Source of the DNA: Nemertoderma westbladi
Lineage: Eukaryota; Xenacoelomorpha; Nemertodermatida; Nemertodermatidae
Length of the DNA: 54,950 nucleotides
Assembly: GCA_032718475.1 (NCBI GenBank)
Contig: JAUCBJ010008175.1
Span: 1-54,950 of the forward strand
Direction: 5' to 3'
A program made the position numbers and the translations under genes. The notes under the pieces are model-generated. The model had not been told where the DNA came from, made no database searches, and worked only from the letters and a program-made list of their open reading frames with translations. Below, piece after piece: positions 29,683 to 39,980 of this stretch. Position 1 is the first letter of the stretch, and every line of letters starts with the position of its first letter.

Positions 29683-32600
29683 ATGTCAATACCAGGTAAT
29701 ACTGAAACCCCGAGTCCAGATAATGTGGCAACTGCTTCCTCTGGGGATATGCATAGTGTAATTAACCTTGATCAAACTGTAATGCATATGTCGGGTAATT
29801 CTCAGGCATCTGATGATGAGTACCAAATGTGTTCGGAAATATCGTCACATCCCTCTAATCTTTCTGATAAAGAAATTTATGGGTTTAGTAAGCGAGAAGC
29901 TATAAAAATATATGGGTATGATCCCACAGATAATAGTCCAGAAACGTTGATGAAGCTGGGGATTCCAACTGGCACTGATGAACGCCAATTAAAACAGTCT
30001 TTGTCTGCATTTCGTGGACATGTTTCTAGAACAGTCAATGCTATTCATAAAAGCTGCAGCGGTGTAGTTCCTTCTAGTTATGAAAATATTAATCTTTGGC
30101 TGAATGAATCTAATGAAATTCGCATTCGATGGTTGGTTACATGTAATGCATTTAATAATGTAATTATTTCTCGTGGTTTGTCAGCATTGACTCCTACTGT
30201 TGACATATCTCGGACTACAGGCCTACAAATAATAAGCCAGTTGAATGAGAGGTTAAATGTTTTGTTACGTCCTCAGAGGATGTCAGACGAAGGAAGAACA
30301 TTCCCACCCAAGGGTCAAGCAATGTCAAATAAACAATCACAATCAAGGGAACTATCTCAGAGTTCGAAGGCTACATCGCGGAGGTCAATATCCAGTGAAA
30401 CTCGGCGAATCTTACAGCAGATAGGAGAACAGGAACGGAAAGCTGATGAGCAATTACTTCATGACCAAATTGAAGCCTCTAAACAATTCCAAGAATTGCA
30501 GGATGGCGTTGAAGATGAACTGAAAAGGGCTGAAACCATAAAAAGAGAAGAAGAATTAAAACAGCAAATACTGGAAGCAGCAAAAAGGGCAGAAATGGAA
30601 AAAAGAATACAGGAAGAATTGGAAAAGAAACAAAAATTAGAGACACAAAAATTACGAATTCTACGAGACCAACGTGAAGCAGCAGAGAATTTAAAAAAAC
30701 AGTTACATCTTCAAAGGCAACATGTTATTGCCAAAGAGATGGAGCGTCAATATAGAACTGATTCTGCCTCTAGCCGTTATAGTAAACCTTCAAATAATGG
30801 AAGTAATGTTAATGAAAGATGTAATAGTGTTTCTGTTCCTGCTCCTGCGCCAAATAGTGAATTGGATAGGGCTTATAATGAAACACAGCTAAAATCTATG
30901 TCCTCAGCTTCTACCTCCCAAGGTCGATTAGTAACTACTACTGAAATATTAGGAGGAATGTCAAACTTTTCTAGGGTTCAGGTCTCTACCCCATCGCCGC
31001 AAACTACGATTAATATTGATGCTCAACACCCTTCTGTTGCTGGAGTTATAGCTGGTGAAGTTCAGATGCTACATGATGATAATTATGCAGTACCCTCCTG
31101 TCATATCCAGGTAAGTAAGGGGTTACCATCACTATCTAAACATTCAGTGACTGCAAGTGTTAGTGTGCCAACTATTCCACTAATGGCTTCATCATCTGCT
31201 GTGAAAGATAAAATGGAGTCTCTTGTTGTCACTCTTACAACAAACCATCATCCCAGTAATCCGATATCACAATTTACACACCAGGAAATTAAAGAAATTC
31301 CCAGGCAACTCCCAGTTGATACATCCAGAAAACCAAATTTCTTTGATCACCTTCGTCCTGTACCATCAACCTTACGTCCATCATATCCTAACAAGGAATT
31401 TCCACCTCATTCTGTAAGTTTTAATCCTTATACATCAGTTGCAGGCCAAAATTATAGTAATACAATCCCTATACAACGACCACATTCATGTTATATGCCG
31501 TATCAAGAAGCATATTTCCCCGGTCTGAATTCATCAAACCGATCCCCAAGATATCCTTCACATTCACCTGCCTTCCATTCTACTGGAATTTATCCCGAAG
31601 AATCCACAAATTATGACCCCTTTGTAGGTGGTAGTGAGAGACCAATTGGGGATTATGGTGGTGAAACTCATTACAATTATTCAGAATTTGATAATATTCA
31701 ATTAAAAACTAATGATGCGAAAAGAGGATTATATTCTGTAATTAATGATACTAAGAATGCAAAACAACAGTTAAGTTCTATCAGAGAAGAATTAGAAGCT
31801 GAACGAATGGAACTGGCTCGTGTGAAGGATTCTATAAATATTCAAAGAATGGAACAGGTTCAAGAGAGACATGAGTCATCTCATCCTCCTCCTCAGCCAC
31901 TGTTTGCAAAGAAAAGTATTCTAAAACCAACTGAAAAATTTGAAATAACATCACATGAGAAGGACAAATTAGAACATCCTGATAATATTGTAGCAGATTG
32001 TGATTCTGAACTTCCAAATGAGTTTATATCGAATTTCAGTTCCAGCCATCTTAATAGAACCGACCCAAATCTTAGTTTGGCAAGGGTTTTTTCTCGGATG
32101 GATGCCAGACAATCATCAGTTTTAGATCCTCATTTGAAGTTTGATGGAGATCCACTTAAGTATCTTGCCTTTGAAAATCATTGCAAAACATCTTTCACTG
32201 ATGTACCTCTGACTGATAGTGAACGATTGAATAATCTGATAAAAATGTTAGAAGGGACTCCAAAGGAATTAGCTTTGTGCCAAATTGGGATACCAAATGG
32301 ATTTAAGATCGCATGGGAACAATTGAAAGAGCGATATGGAAATAAGGCCACGATAGCTACATCTATGATTGAGAATCTTCTTACCGATGGTAAACAGGTT
32401 TCTTATGGATATTCATTGGTCAAATATGCAGACAATATAGATCGTGTTTCAAACCAACTAAAGTTATTAGATCAAGAAAGCCAACTTGACCAAAGAATAA
32501 TTATTAACTGTTTAGTTGCTAAATTCCCTGAAAAGGTAAAGCTAGATTGGTTGAAATACGAGATGAACTTAAAATCAAAATCTAATAAAGGTAAAGAAAT

Positions 32601-35600
32601 AAATCTACGAGATTTACGTGATTACCTAAATAGACAGAGAGAGATATGGAATCTTGGGAGACAGTATAATACTCAACTTCCAGGAAAGTATAGTAATAGT
32701 CGACAGACCCCAGATAAGGTAAGGAGAACAGCTGAAGTTGGTTCAGAATCTGAAGGTTTCCCAGTAAGTGATGGATTTGACTGTGATGTAAATGATGAAT
32801 CTGTTGTGAGGGCAATAAAGTCAAAGTCAAAAGTAAATTCTGCATTGTCGTCGAACCAGAAACATACATTTGACACATTAGTGAGACAGGTGATATCAGC
32901 TAACAAGGAAACTATTGACAATCCTGCAAATACTCTTCATAAAAACAGTGCATATTTCCCTTGTTCACGCTGCAAATCTCATGAACACCCTATTTATAAA
33001 TGTGCTGAATATAGACAAGATTCACTACAGAAGCGACGAGAATGGTCTAAAGATAATAAACTCTGTTTTAACTGCCTTTCTGTTGGACATCGTAGAGATA
33101 AATGTCGCAGTAATATTCGATGTAAAGTGTGTAGCAGAAAACATCATACACTCTTGCATGATAATAACTTCTCCAAAGATCAAGAGCGAGAAATAGAAAG
33201 AATTCGTTATACATATGATATTGATGAAGATTTATCGATGGACAACTTTGAAGATGGTGAATTTGAGGATTCAGTCATTCCTGAGAGTGTCATGCGAGCA
33301 CTTGAAAAAGGGGCACACTCCTTGAATAATACTATGAAAGCATTTGATATAATTCAGGTACTTGTAAAAGGTGATAAAGGAAGTAAGATTGTTTATGCGC
33401 TTCTTGATGGTGGGAGTTCTAGGACCTTTATTGATGCAAAACTTGCCCAGGAACTATTTTCTACTTATGATTCAACCACCTTTAGAGCTTTGGGTTTTCT
33501 AAATATCTGGAATACTACATTGGCTACCAATTGTGCTAGAGGTTTTTTATCAGCAGTAGAGGGAGATATAGAATATTCTACTAAATTTACCTTTATTGAT
33601 AATTTCACAGACACAAACTCTGTACCCTATGATTGGTCGAATGATTCCTTACGATTGACATATGATATTCCATATTACCCTGTAGAGTATACTGGAATTC
33701 CTATTCTTATAGGCAAAGACCTGTTTGAGGCTCATGAACAGATCGAAAAGCGCCCGGCGGACCCTGGACCTCTAGAAGATAGAGCTATTCGCACAAGACT
33801 TGGTTGGTTCTTTAGTGGACCATGTATTAAAACAGTGGAGGAAAGGGAACAATATCCGACTAGATGTATAGATTCAAATGAGGTTCGAGATAAAGTGGAA
33901 CTTTCTACCAGTGACTCAGAAAGTGCTAATGATGAGGTTGACCATATTTTTAGGATCAAGGAAGATTTTCTTATGGATAACCTGCAAACTGATATTCTAA
34001 ATAAACCTAACTCAGCTGAAGAATTATTGTTTAATAAAACTATTAGTCTAGAATTTAATTCTATTGATAAGATTAGAAACATACTGGAAAAATTGGAAAC
34101 TACAGAAAGTATTGATGATCAATATAGAATTAGAGACCATCTTTTTGATATTATTCAATCTGAGGCTGAATTGAATCAAGCTGCTCGCAAATGGATAGAT
34201 GGAGATATCGTAGAAAATAATTCAAACCAATTAGCCCTTTCTACAAAGGAACTCAGAGCTATAGAGATTCAGCGCTCAACTATAAAACAATTACCTGATA
34301 AACACTATGAAGTAGGGTTATTATGGAAAGATGCACTACCTCAATTATACAATAATCGTAGCTTGGCAGAACAATGTGCTGAATCTCTAAAAAGAAGGCT
34401 AAGTAAGGATGATAACCTACGAATCATGTATACGGAACAGATGGACAAGTGTATAAATAATGGATTTGCGGAAATAGTCCCTGGTGATGAGTTGTATCGT
34501 AATGATGGTCTTGTATATTACCTTCCTCATCATCCAGTGATCAGACCTGACAAACCAGGAAAGGTTCGCGTTGTATACAACTGTGCAGCTACATTTAAAG
34601 GGCAATCCCTAAATTCTGAAATTATGCCTGGCCCTAACCTTTTACGTTCTCTTCATGGTATACTTCTTCGTTTCCGCCAGTTTGATATTGCAACAACTTC
34701 TGATATCGAGGGGATGTTCCTCCAAGTAAAAGTACTTGAACGTGAAAAGGACTGCTTACGTTTTCTGTGGTGGCCGAGTGGACGATTGACATCACCGGTA
34801 CAAGTATATCGTATGACTTGCCAAGCCTTTGGCATCATTAGCAGTCCTTCCAATGCCAGTTCTATAGTGCAACAAACCGCTACAGACAATGAAGAAGACT
34901 TTTGTGACCTAGTCATTCAGACAATAAGGGAAGATATATATATGGATGATTGCCAATCCTCTTCTGAAAATGCTCAGGAGGCTATCACTATTGCTCATGG
35001 TGTTCGGGAATGTTTGAGTAGAGGTGGTTTTAATTTGATTAAATTTAATAGTAACTCTAAGGAAGTTTTAGCTTCTCTTCCTAACTGTTGGAGGGCAAGT
35101 CCTGATGTAGACTTAGATAATGACAATTTGCCGATGGTAAAGACACTGGGATTACGCTGGAATCCAAATGAAGATTACCTTTATTTTAAGGTCACCCTTC
35201 CATCACCTAGTCAGATACCTACAAAGAGAACATGCCTAAGCATTTTTAGTCAAATATTTGATCCATTATCAACAGTTAGTCCAGTAATACTTCCTGCACG
35301 TTTGATTGTCCAAGAAGCCTGGAAAGAAAACTATTCTTGGGATGAGCCCTTAAAAGGGGAACTGTTACAGAAATGGCAGAAATGGGAAGAAATATTACCA
35401 GAACTAGAATTACTCAAAATTCCTAGAGCATATTTTCCTCATATGAGTCGAGGAGAAACTTTACAACTACATTTATTTAGCGATGCAAGTACTAAAGGTA
35501 TGGGGACAGTTGCATATCTTAGACGCGAAACTAATAACTCGATCGAAGTTGCTTATGTCATGTCGAAGGCTAAAACAATGCCTTCTAAATTTCTAACTAT

Positions 35601-37794
35601 TCCAAGAGCAGAGTTGATGGCTGCAGTTTATAGTGTAGAGTTAGCTAATTTCATTGTCGCGCATATTAGGTTTACATTGACTGTTACCTTCTGGACAGAT
35701 GCTAGTTTAGTCCTTGAATATTTACATAACGATAAAGCATCTTTTAAAGTCTTTGTAGCTAATCGCAAAGCACAAATATTGAGTTCAACTGAAGTCAATC
35801 AGTGGAGATATTGCCCTGGAGAACTAAATCCCGCGGATATCGCGTCTCGGGGAGCTACTCCCCGTCAACTGTTGGACACTCCTTGTTGGTTCCAAGGGCC
35901 CGCATTTTTGATCCTTGAAAAACATTTATGGCCTGTGAATCTATCACGAGAGGAGATGATGACTAAATCTGAATTTCCCCCTGAGATTGTTGTTCCTTCA
36001 AAGAGGTCTAATAAGTCTAAACTGTTTACTATATCTAAGCCTGAACAAGTTTTGTCAGATCACATTGTATTTAGAACCATTCCTGACATTCCTGATACTG
36101 ACTCTGTCAGTGTTCCTTATTTAGACATGCAAATTGTTTCTACTACAGCTCCTAAAGATGGATGTATTGAAGAACCAGAAAATGTTGAGGTTACTATTGA
36201 GGTTAGTAAATCAAAGGGAATTATTCTCCCAAACATATCTCAAGGATTACATAATATTTTAGCACGTTGTCTCGAACATTATTCTTCTTGGGATAGATTA
36301 TGTAAGCATGTTACATATCTTAAGAAGTATGCCCATTATGTATTATCTAAGAGAAAAATTATTCCAATTAAGGCTACTCTTGATAGTGAACTAAGAGAGA
36401 CTGAGTTGCAAATGTTACGGTTATCACAATGTATTAGTTTACCTTTAGAATATGAAACCTATGCGAAAATACCTGGCAAAGTTGGTAATGATAAGTACTC
36501 CACAGTAATGAAGGATGGTCTTCTAAGAGTTGGTGGTCGATTGAAACACGCACCATTTATCAGTGAGGATGCTCGGTATCCGATTTTGGTTTATGATAAA
36601 TTAGTGCAACAGAAGATTATACTAGATGTTCACCATCGACTGTTTCATGCTGGGCGACAACAAATATTAAGCTTTCTTAGAAACAGGTTCTATCTCGTGT
36701 ATCCTCGTCAAGCCTTGACAAAGGTTCTTAAGACATGCATCCCTTGCAGGAAAATGTATAATCGTCCTTTGACCCAATTAGAAAGTGATCTTCCACCTGA
36801 ACGGTTTGGAGCTTACAGTCCTCCCTTCACTTTTACTGGTTGTGATCTGCTTGGACCTATCGAGTTAAGGAGGGCCAGATCAACGATTAAAGGCTGGGCA
36901 GTAATATTTACGTGTCTCACTTGTCGCGCTGTCCACCTTGATCTGGTTACTGAATTGTCGATGAATAAGTTTATGTTGTGTCTGAGGAGGTTTATAGCAA
37001 GAAGAGGTAATATATCTGTCATGAGGTCAGATCAAGGAGGTAATTTTGTGAGTGCTTCTAAGGAGATAGCAACAAGTATTGCTGATTGGAATCAGGAACA
37101 GGTTGATAGTCTACTCAAGGTTGCTAACATGACGTGGAAGTTAAATACGCCTCTATCACCATGGTTTGGGGGATCATGGGAGAGGTTAATTCGCAGTATC
37201 AAAGTTGGTTTATTCCATATATTACCAGCGAAGGTCTATATTACCTATGAGGTGATGTTGACATGCCTCATAGAGATCGAAAACATTATTAACTCTAGAC
37301 CGCTTCTGCCACTTTCATCGGATAGTACATCCCCAGAAGTTTTGACTCCTGCCCATTTTCTAATGTTACGACCTGCAATTATGATTCCAGTCAAAGAATC
37401 AGTACCATCAGATGAGTACTCTCACAAGGTTTGGAAGTTAATGAATTATCTTTCCGACCGATACTGGGATTACTGGATGGATCAATATTTACCCTCCCTA
37501 CGGTTACGTACTAAGTGGTTTTCCAACCAGGATAATGTTCGTGTAAACGATTTGGTGTTATTGGTTGATGAGAATGTGCCACGTCGAACTTGGGTAACTG
37601 GGCGGATAACCCATATATTTCCAGGGAAAGATGGTCGGGTAAGATCAGTTCGACTACGCACTAGCTTGAAGCAAACTCTAGAACGTCCAGTACATGGCTT
37701 ATGCCTTCTGGAGATGGCCAGAGATAAGACTGGAGATCATAGTAGTAATGTCAGCAAATGTCTTGACTTACGTTACCCCGATTTGAATTATTAG
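29683..37794 (+). CDS. Element N Gag-Pol polyprotein, 2,703 aa, intact
   Basis: One frame, as is usual for BEL/Pao. Domains in order: disordered N-terminus; Glu/Lys/Gln coiled coil (about 236-360); DUF1759-like Gag core (about 815-1000, LKFDGDPLKYLAFENH); zinc knuckles (about 1093-1161, CFNCLSVGHRRDKC); aspartic protease with Asp1242 in LLDGGSSRTFID; RT with first catalytic Asp1674 (SDIEGMF) and YMDD at 1753-1756; Pao/RNase H-like region (Asp1934 in FSDAS, RAEL, WTDA); H2C2 finger (HHRLFHAGRQQIL ... CIPC); integrase triad Asp2388, Asp2450, Glu2500; DUF5641-like tail (about 2600-2680). No stop or frameshift. The start fits the first ATG after the leader and the stop is TAG. It would make particles, reverse-transcribe and integrate. 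The protease box reads D-G-G rather than D-S/T-G, the one oddity. Confidence 0.95.
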   Translation: MSIPGNTETPSPDNVATASSGDMHSVINLDQTVMHMSGNSQASDDEYQMCSEISSHPSNLSDKEIYGFSKREAIKIYGYDPTDNSPETLMKLGIPTGTDERQLKQSLSAFRGHVSRTVNAIHKSCSGVVPSSYENINLWLNESNEIRIRWLVTCNAFNNVIISRGLSALTPTVDISRTTGLQIISQLNERLNVLLRPQRMSDEGRTFPPKGQAMSNKQSQSRELSQSSKATSRRSISSETRRILQQIGEQERKADEQLLHDQIEASKQFQELQDGVEDELKRAETIKREEELKQQILEAAKRAEMEKRIQEELEKKQKLETQKLRILRDQREAAENLKKQLHLQRQHVIAKEMERQYRTDSASSRYSKPSNNGSNVNERCNSVSVPAPAPNSELDRAYNETQLKSMSSASTSQGRLVTTTEILGGMSNFSRVQVSTPSPQTTINIDAQHPSVAGVIAGEVQMLHDDNYAVPSCHIQVSKGLPSLSKHSVTASVSVPTIPLMASSSAVKDKMESLVVTLTTNHHPSNPISQFTHQEIKEIPRQLPVDTSRKPNFFDHLRPVPSTLRPSYPNKEFPPHSVSFNPYTSVAGQNYSNTIPIQRPHSCYMPYQEAYFPGLNSSNRSPRYPSHSPAFHSTGIYPEESTNYDPFVGGSERPIGDYGGETHYNYSEFDNIQLKTNDAKRGLYSVINDTKNAKQQLSSIREELEAERMELARVKDSINIQRMEQVQERHESSHPPPQPLFAKKSILKPTEKFEITSHEKDKLEHPDNIVADCDSELPNEFISNFSSSHLNRTDPNLSLARVFSRMDARQSSVLDPHLKFDGDPLKYLAFENHCKTSFTDVPLTDSERLNNLIKMLEGTPKELALCQIGIPNGFKIAWEQLKERYGNKATIATSMIENLLTDGKQVSYGYSLVKYADNIDRVSNQLKLLDQESQLDQRIIINCLVAKFPEKVKLDWLKYEMNLKSKSNKGKEINLRDLRDYLNRQREIWNLGRQYNTQLPGKYSNSRQTPDKVRRTAEVGSESEGFPVSDGFDCDVNDESVVRAIKSKSKVNSALSSNQKHTFDTLVRQVISANKETIDNPANTLHKNSAYFPCSRCKSHEHPIYKCAEYRQDSLQKRREWSKDNKLCFNCLSVGHRRDKCRSNIRCKVCSRKHHTLLHDNNFSKDQEREIERIRYTYDIDEDLSMDNFEDGEFEDSVIPESVMRALEKGAHSLNNTMKAFDIIQVLVKGDKGSKIVYALLDGGSSRTFIDAKLAQELFSTYDSTTFRALGFLNIWNTTLATNCARGFLSAVEGDIEYSTKFTFIDNFTDTNSVPYDWSNDSLRLTYDIPYYPVEYTGIPILIGKDLFEAHEQIEKRPADPGPLEDRAIRTRLGWFFSGPCIKTVEEREQYPTRCIDSNEVRDKVELSTSDSESANDEVDHIFRIKEDFLMDNLQTDILNKPNSAEELLFNKTISLEFNSIDKIRNILEKLETTESIDDQYRIRDHLFDIIQSEAELNQAARKWIDGDIVENNSNQLALSTKELRAIEIQRSTIKQLPDKHYEVGLLWKDALPQLYNNRSLAEQCAESLKRRLSKDDNLRIMYTEQMDKCINNGFAEIVPGDELYRNDGLVYYLPHHPVIRPDKPGKVRVVYNCAATFKGQSLNSEIMPGPNLLRSLHGILLRFRQFDIATTSDIEGMFLQVKVLEREKDCLRFLWWPSGRLTSPVQVYRMTCQAFGIISSPSNASSIVQQTATDNEEDFCDLVIQTIREDIYMDDCQSSSENAQEAITIAHGVRECLSRGGFNLIKFNSNSKEVLASLPNCWRASPDVDLDNDNLPMVKTLGLRWNPNEDYLYFKVTLPSPSQIPTKRTCLSIFSQIFDPLSTVSPVILPARLIVQEAWKENYSWDEPLKGELLQKWQKWEEILPELELLKIPRAYFPHMSRGETLQLHLFSDASTKGMGTVAYLRRETNNSIEVAYVMSKAKTMPSKFLTIPRAELMAAVYSVELANFIVAHIRFTLTVTFWTDASLVLEYLHNDKASFKVFVANRKAQILSSTEVNQWRYCPGELNPADIASRGATPRQLLDTPCWFQGPAFLILEKHLWPVNLSREEMMTKSEFPPEIVVPSKRSNKSKLFTISKPEQVLSDHIVFRTIPDIPDTDSVSVPYLDMQIVSTTAPKDGCIEEPENVEVTIEVSKSKGIILPNISQGLHNILARCLEHYSSWDRLCKHVTYLKKYAHYVLSKRKIIPIKATLDSELRETELQMLRLSQCISLPLEYETYAKIPGKVGNDKYSTVMKDGLLRVGGRLKHAPFISEDARYPILVYDKLVQQKIILDVHHRLFHAGRQQILSFLRNRFYLVYPRQALTKVLKTCIPCRKMYNRPLTQLESDLPPERFGAYSPPFTFTGCDLLGPIELRRARSTIKGWAVIFTCLTCRAVHLDLVTELSMNKFMLCLRRFIARRGNISVMRSDQGGNFVSASKEIATSIADWNQEQVDSLLKVANMTWKLNTPLSPWFGGSWERLIRSIKVGLFHILPAKVYITYEVMLTCLIEIENIINSRPLLPLSSDSTSPEVLTPAHFLMLRPAIMIPVKESVPSDEYSHKVWKLMNYLSDRYWDYWMDQYLPSLRLRTKWFSNQDNVRVNDLVLLVDENVPRRTWVTGRITHIFPGKDGRVRSVRLRTSLKQTLERPVHGLCLLEMARDKTGDHSSNVSKCLDLRYPDLNY

Positions 37795-38595
37795 CAATAC
37801 CTACGATAGGTACCGTTATTTAAGATAAACAAACTCTCTTTTGATTGTATATGTTTAATATCCGTGATTAGTGCATCATATACGTACAAAATTTTGGAAG
37901 CGGGAATTTGTATGTAAATGAGAGCAGTATTTTTAAAAAATTTTGATATATAACAATGACCGTCATCTCACTCTAAGAGCTTGGAAGCGGTATGTAAAAT
38001 GATTGGTTCACAGTTAAATATAGTACATCGAATCGTTTCAAACGATCTAGCCCTATGTGTATTTATCGATGTGATAATCGTGTTTGTATCTAACATATTG
38101 TGTAGTCCAGCCCCGTTTCTGCGCTGCGCGATATTGCATGATACTATGTAAATGAATGTGTGACAAAGTATGAGAATGTTTGTTAAGGTTTAATTTCAGC
38201 CGATTAAAGACAAAGACTTAATATAAACATTATAGTTAAGTATACACATTGATTAGTGACTACCGGTACGCTATCATACGTGGTTGCGTTGAATGGCAAA
38301 ATTGTGTTACTGATACAATAAATTATGGTGCTGCAATCCCGTTTAAACCCTGTCCTTTAATTGATACTATAAATCATTTAAACAAAATAAATAAAACTAA
38401 ATTTTATTGAGGCTTGTGGCACTTTAATTAAAATTAACTTTAAATATTTATAAAAAAATAAAAATAAACGACCAGATTTCTGCGATCCCGTTGGGAGTTA
38501 CATCTTTAGTTTAGTGCCTTGCTGACAGAGCTGAGCTTTCGGGTTCCTGACTGATGGCTTTGGTGTTCTGTTGTCGAAGACGAAAAGTCTATCGA

Positions 38596-39180
38596 TATCC
38601 GTCGGATCCTTAGTTGTTCACACGATATCCTTCGGATCCTTGGTTGTTCACACGATATCCGTCGGATCCTTGGTTGTTCACACGATATCCGTCGGATCCT
38701 TGGTTGTTCACACGATATCCGTCGGATCCTTGGTTGTTCACACGATATCCGTCGGATCCTTAGTTGTTCACACGATATCCGTCGGATCCTTGGTTGTTCA
38801 CACGATATCCGTCGGATCCTTGGTTGTTCACACGATATCCGTCGGATCCTTGGTTGTTCACATGATATCCGTCGGATCCTTGGTTGTTCACACGATATCC
38901 GTCGGATCCTTGGTTGATCACACGATATCCGTCGGATCCTTGGTTGTTCACACGATATCCGTCGGATCCTTGGTTGTTCACACGATATCCGTCGGATCCT
39001 TGGTTGTTCACACGATATCCGTCGGATCCTTGGTTGTTCACACGATATCCGTCGGATCCTTGGTTGTTCACACGATATCCGTCGGATCCTTGGTTGTTCA
39101 CACGATATCCGTCGGATCCGTGGTTGTTCACACGATATCCGTCGGATCCGTGGTTGTTCACATGATATCACACGATATCC
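38596..39180. repeat. 30-bp minisatellite, about 20 units
   Basis: Unit CACGATATCCGTCGGATCCT + TGGTTGTTCA, with rare variants (TTAGTTG, CCTTCGG, CATGATATC, TTGATCA, GATCCGTGG). A 30-base unit keeps frame, and four frames lack stops, giving spurious repetitive peptides (SLVVHTISVG, FTRYPSDPWL, RRISCEQPRI, DGYRVNNQGS). Near-identity of units suggests recent expansion or homogenisation. Each unit contains the palindromes GATATC and GGATCC. Confidence 0.95.
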
Positions 39181-39968
39181 GTCGGCCCTGTGGGTTGTTT
39201 GCACGAATCCGTCGGACCTTTGGTCAGTAATGTTTTGCTATCTGTCCTACTTATTTAGACCCTATTTAGTTAGTTATTGCCGATGCAGATCGGCTACATG
39301 ACGATATTATATCCATTGACTTATTTCGATTAGTCTATAGCTACATGTGGGTTATCACTTACAGAGAAACTCTTTGTCCTGTTTCTTCCATTTATGTTGG
39401 TTTAGTTATTAAAGTAACCTGGTGGTAATGATAAACTTCTTATAACAAAAGGTCTATTACTTGTACAATATGTTTACTGTAATTATTATATGTTGTCGAT
39501 CAAGACGAATAATTAATTTGTATGTAATTATATGTACACCATTGAATTTAATGAGATATTTTCCTATGGAAGTAAGTTATGTTAATTGTAGTTTATTTTT
39601 AGGATTTGATTAATTGGAAGTTCTCTGAAATATTAGTTATTGTAATTATGTACGTATTATGCAAGTACCACACCTTGGTATTATGTCACATTAGTTAGTT
39701 ATTTGCAGGCCTCTTTAATTTCGGCCTGGTTATTTGTCGTTCATTTGATTAATTTTACCGAGGCGCCTGGAGACATGGTGTATTAATCTATTAACGAAAT
39801 TAAAATTATTATTTTTTATGCAAATGGTTTGATTCTGGACATTCTTTAGTTGAAAGGATTTATAATTTCGTGCATTGTGATAACAATCATTTGCTTCTTG
39901 AGTCTTTTATAAAATTATATTCTAAGAAGATATTTACAATTATATGGTAGTGCCTATGAGACTATAAT

Positions 39969-39980
39969 TTGGAAGCGGTT
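39969..39980 (+). promoter_or_regulatory. Candidate polypurine tract of element N
   Basis: TTGGAAGCGGTT directly abuts the TG of the 3' LTR. GGAAGCGG is mostly purine and sits where plus-strand DNA priming occurs in LTR elements. It is short for a polypurine tract. Confidence 0.45.

Larger units (their letters stand above)
37795..39980 (+). other. Element N 3' non-coding region
   Basis: No gene supported. Contains TTGGAAGCGG three times (37894-37903, 37981-37990 and 39969-39978, the last two bases before the 3' LTR). It also has a 30-bp minisatellite at 38596-39180 and AT-rich sequence. Unlike units A and B there is no ORF2 here. Confidence 0.7.

Noticed and set aside
38506-39230. Repetitive proteins on both strands across the minisatellite (SLVVHTISVG and RRISCEQPRI repeats)
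   Set aside because: They arise automatically from a 30-bp stop-free unit, on both strands at once, with no start context or non-repeat domain.
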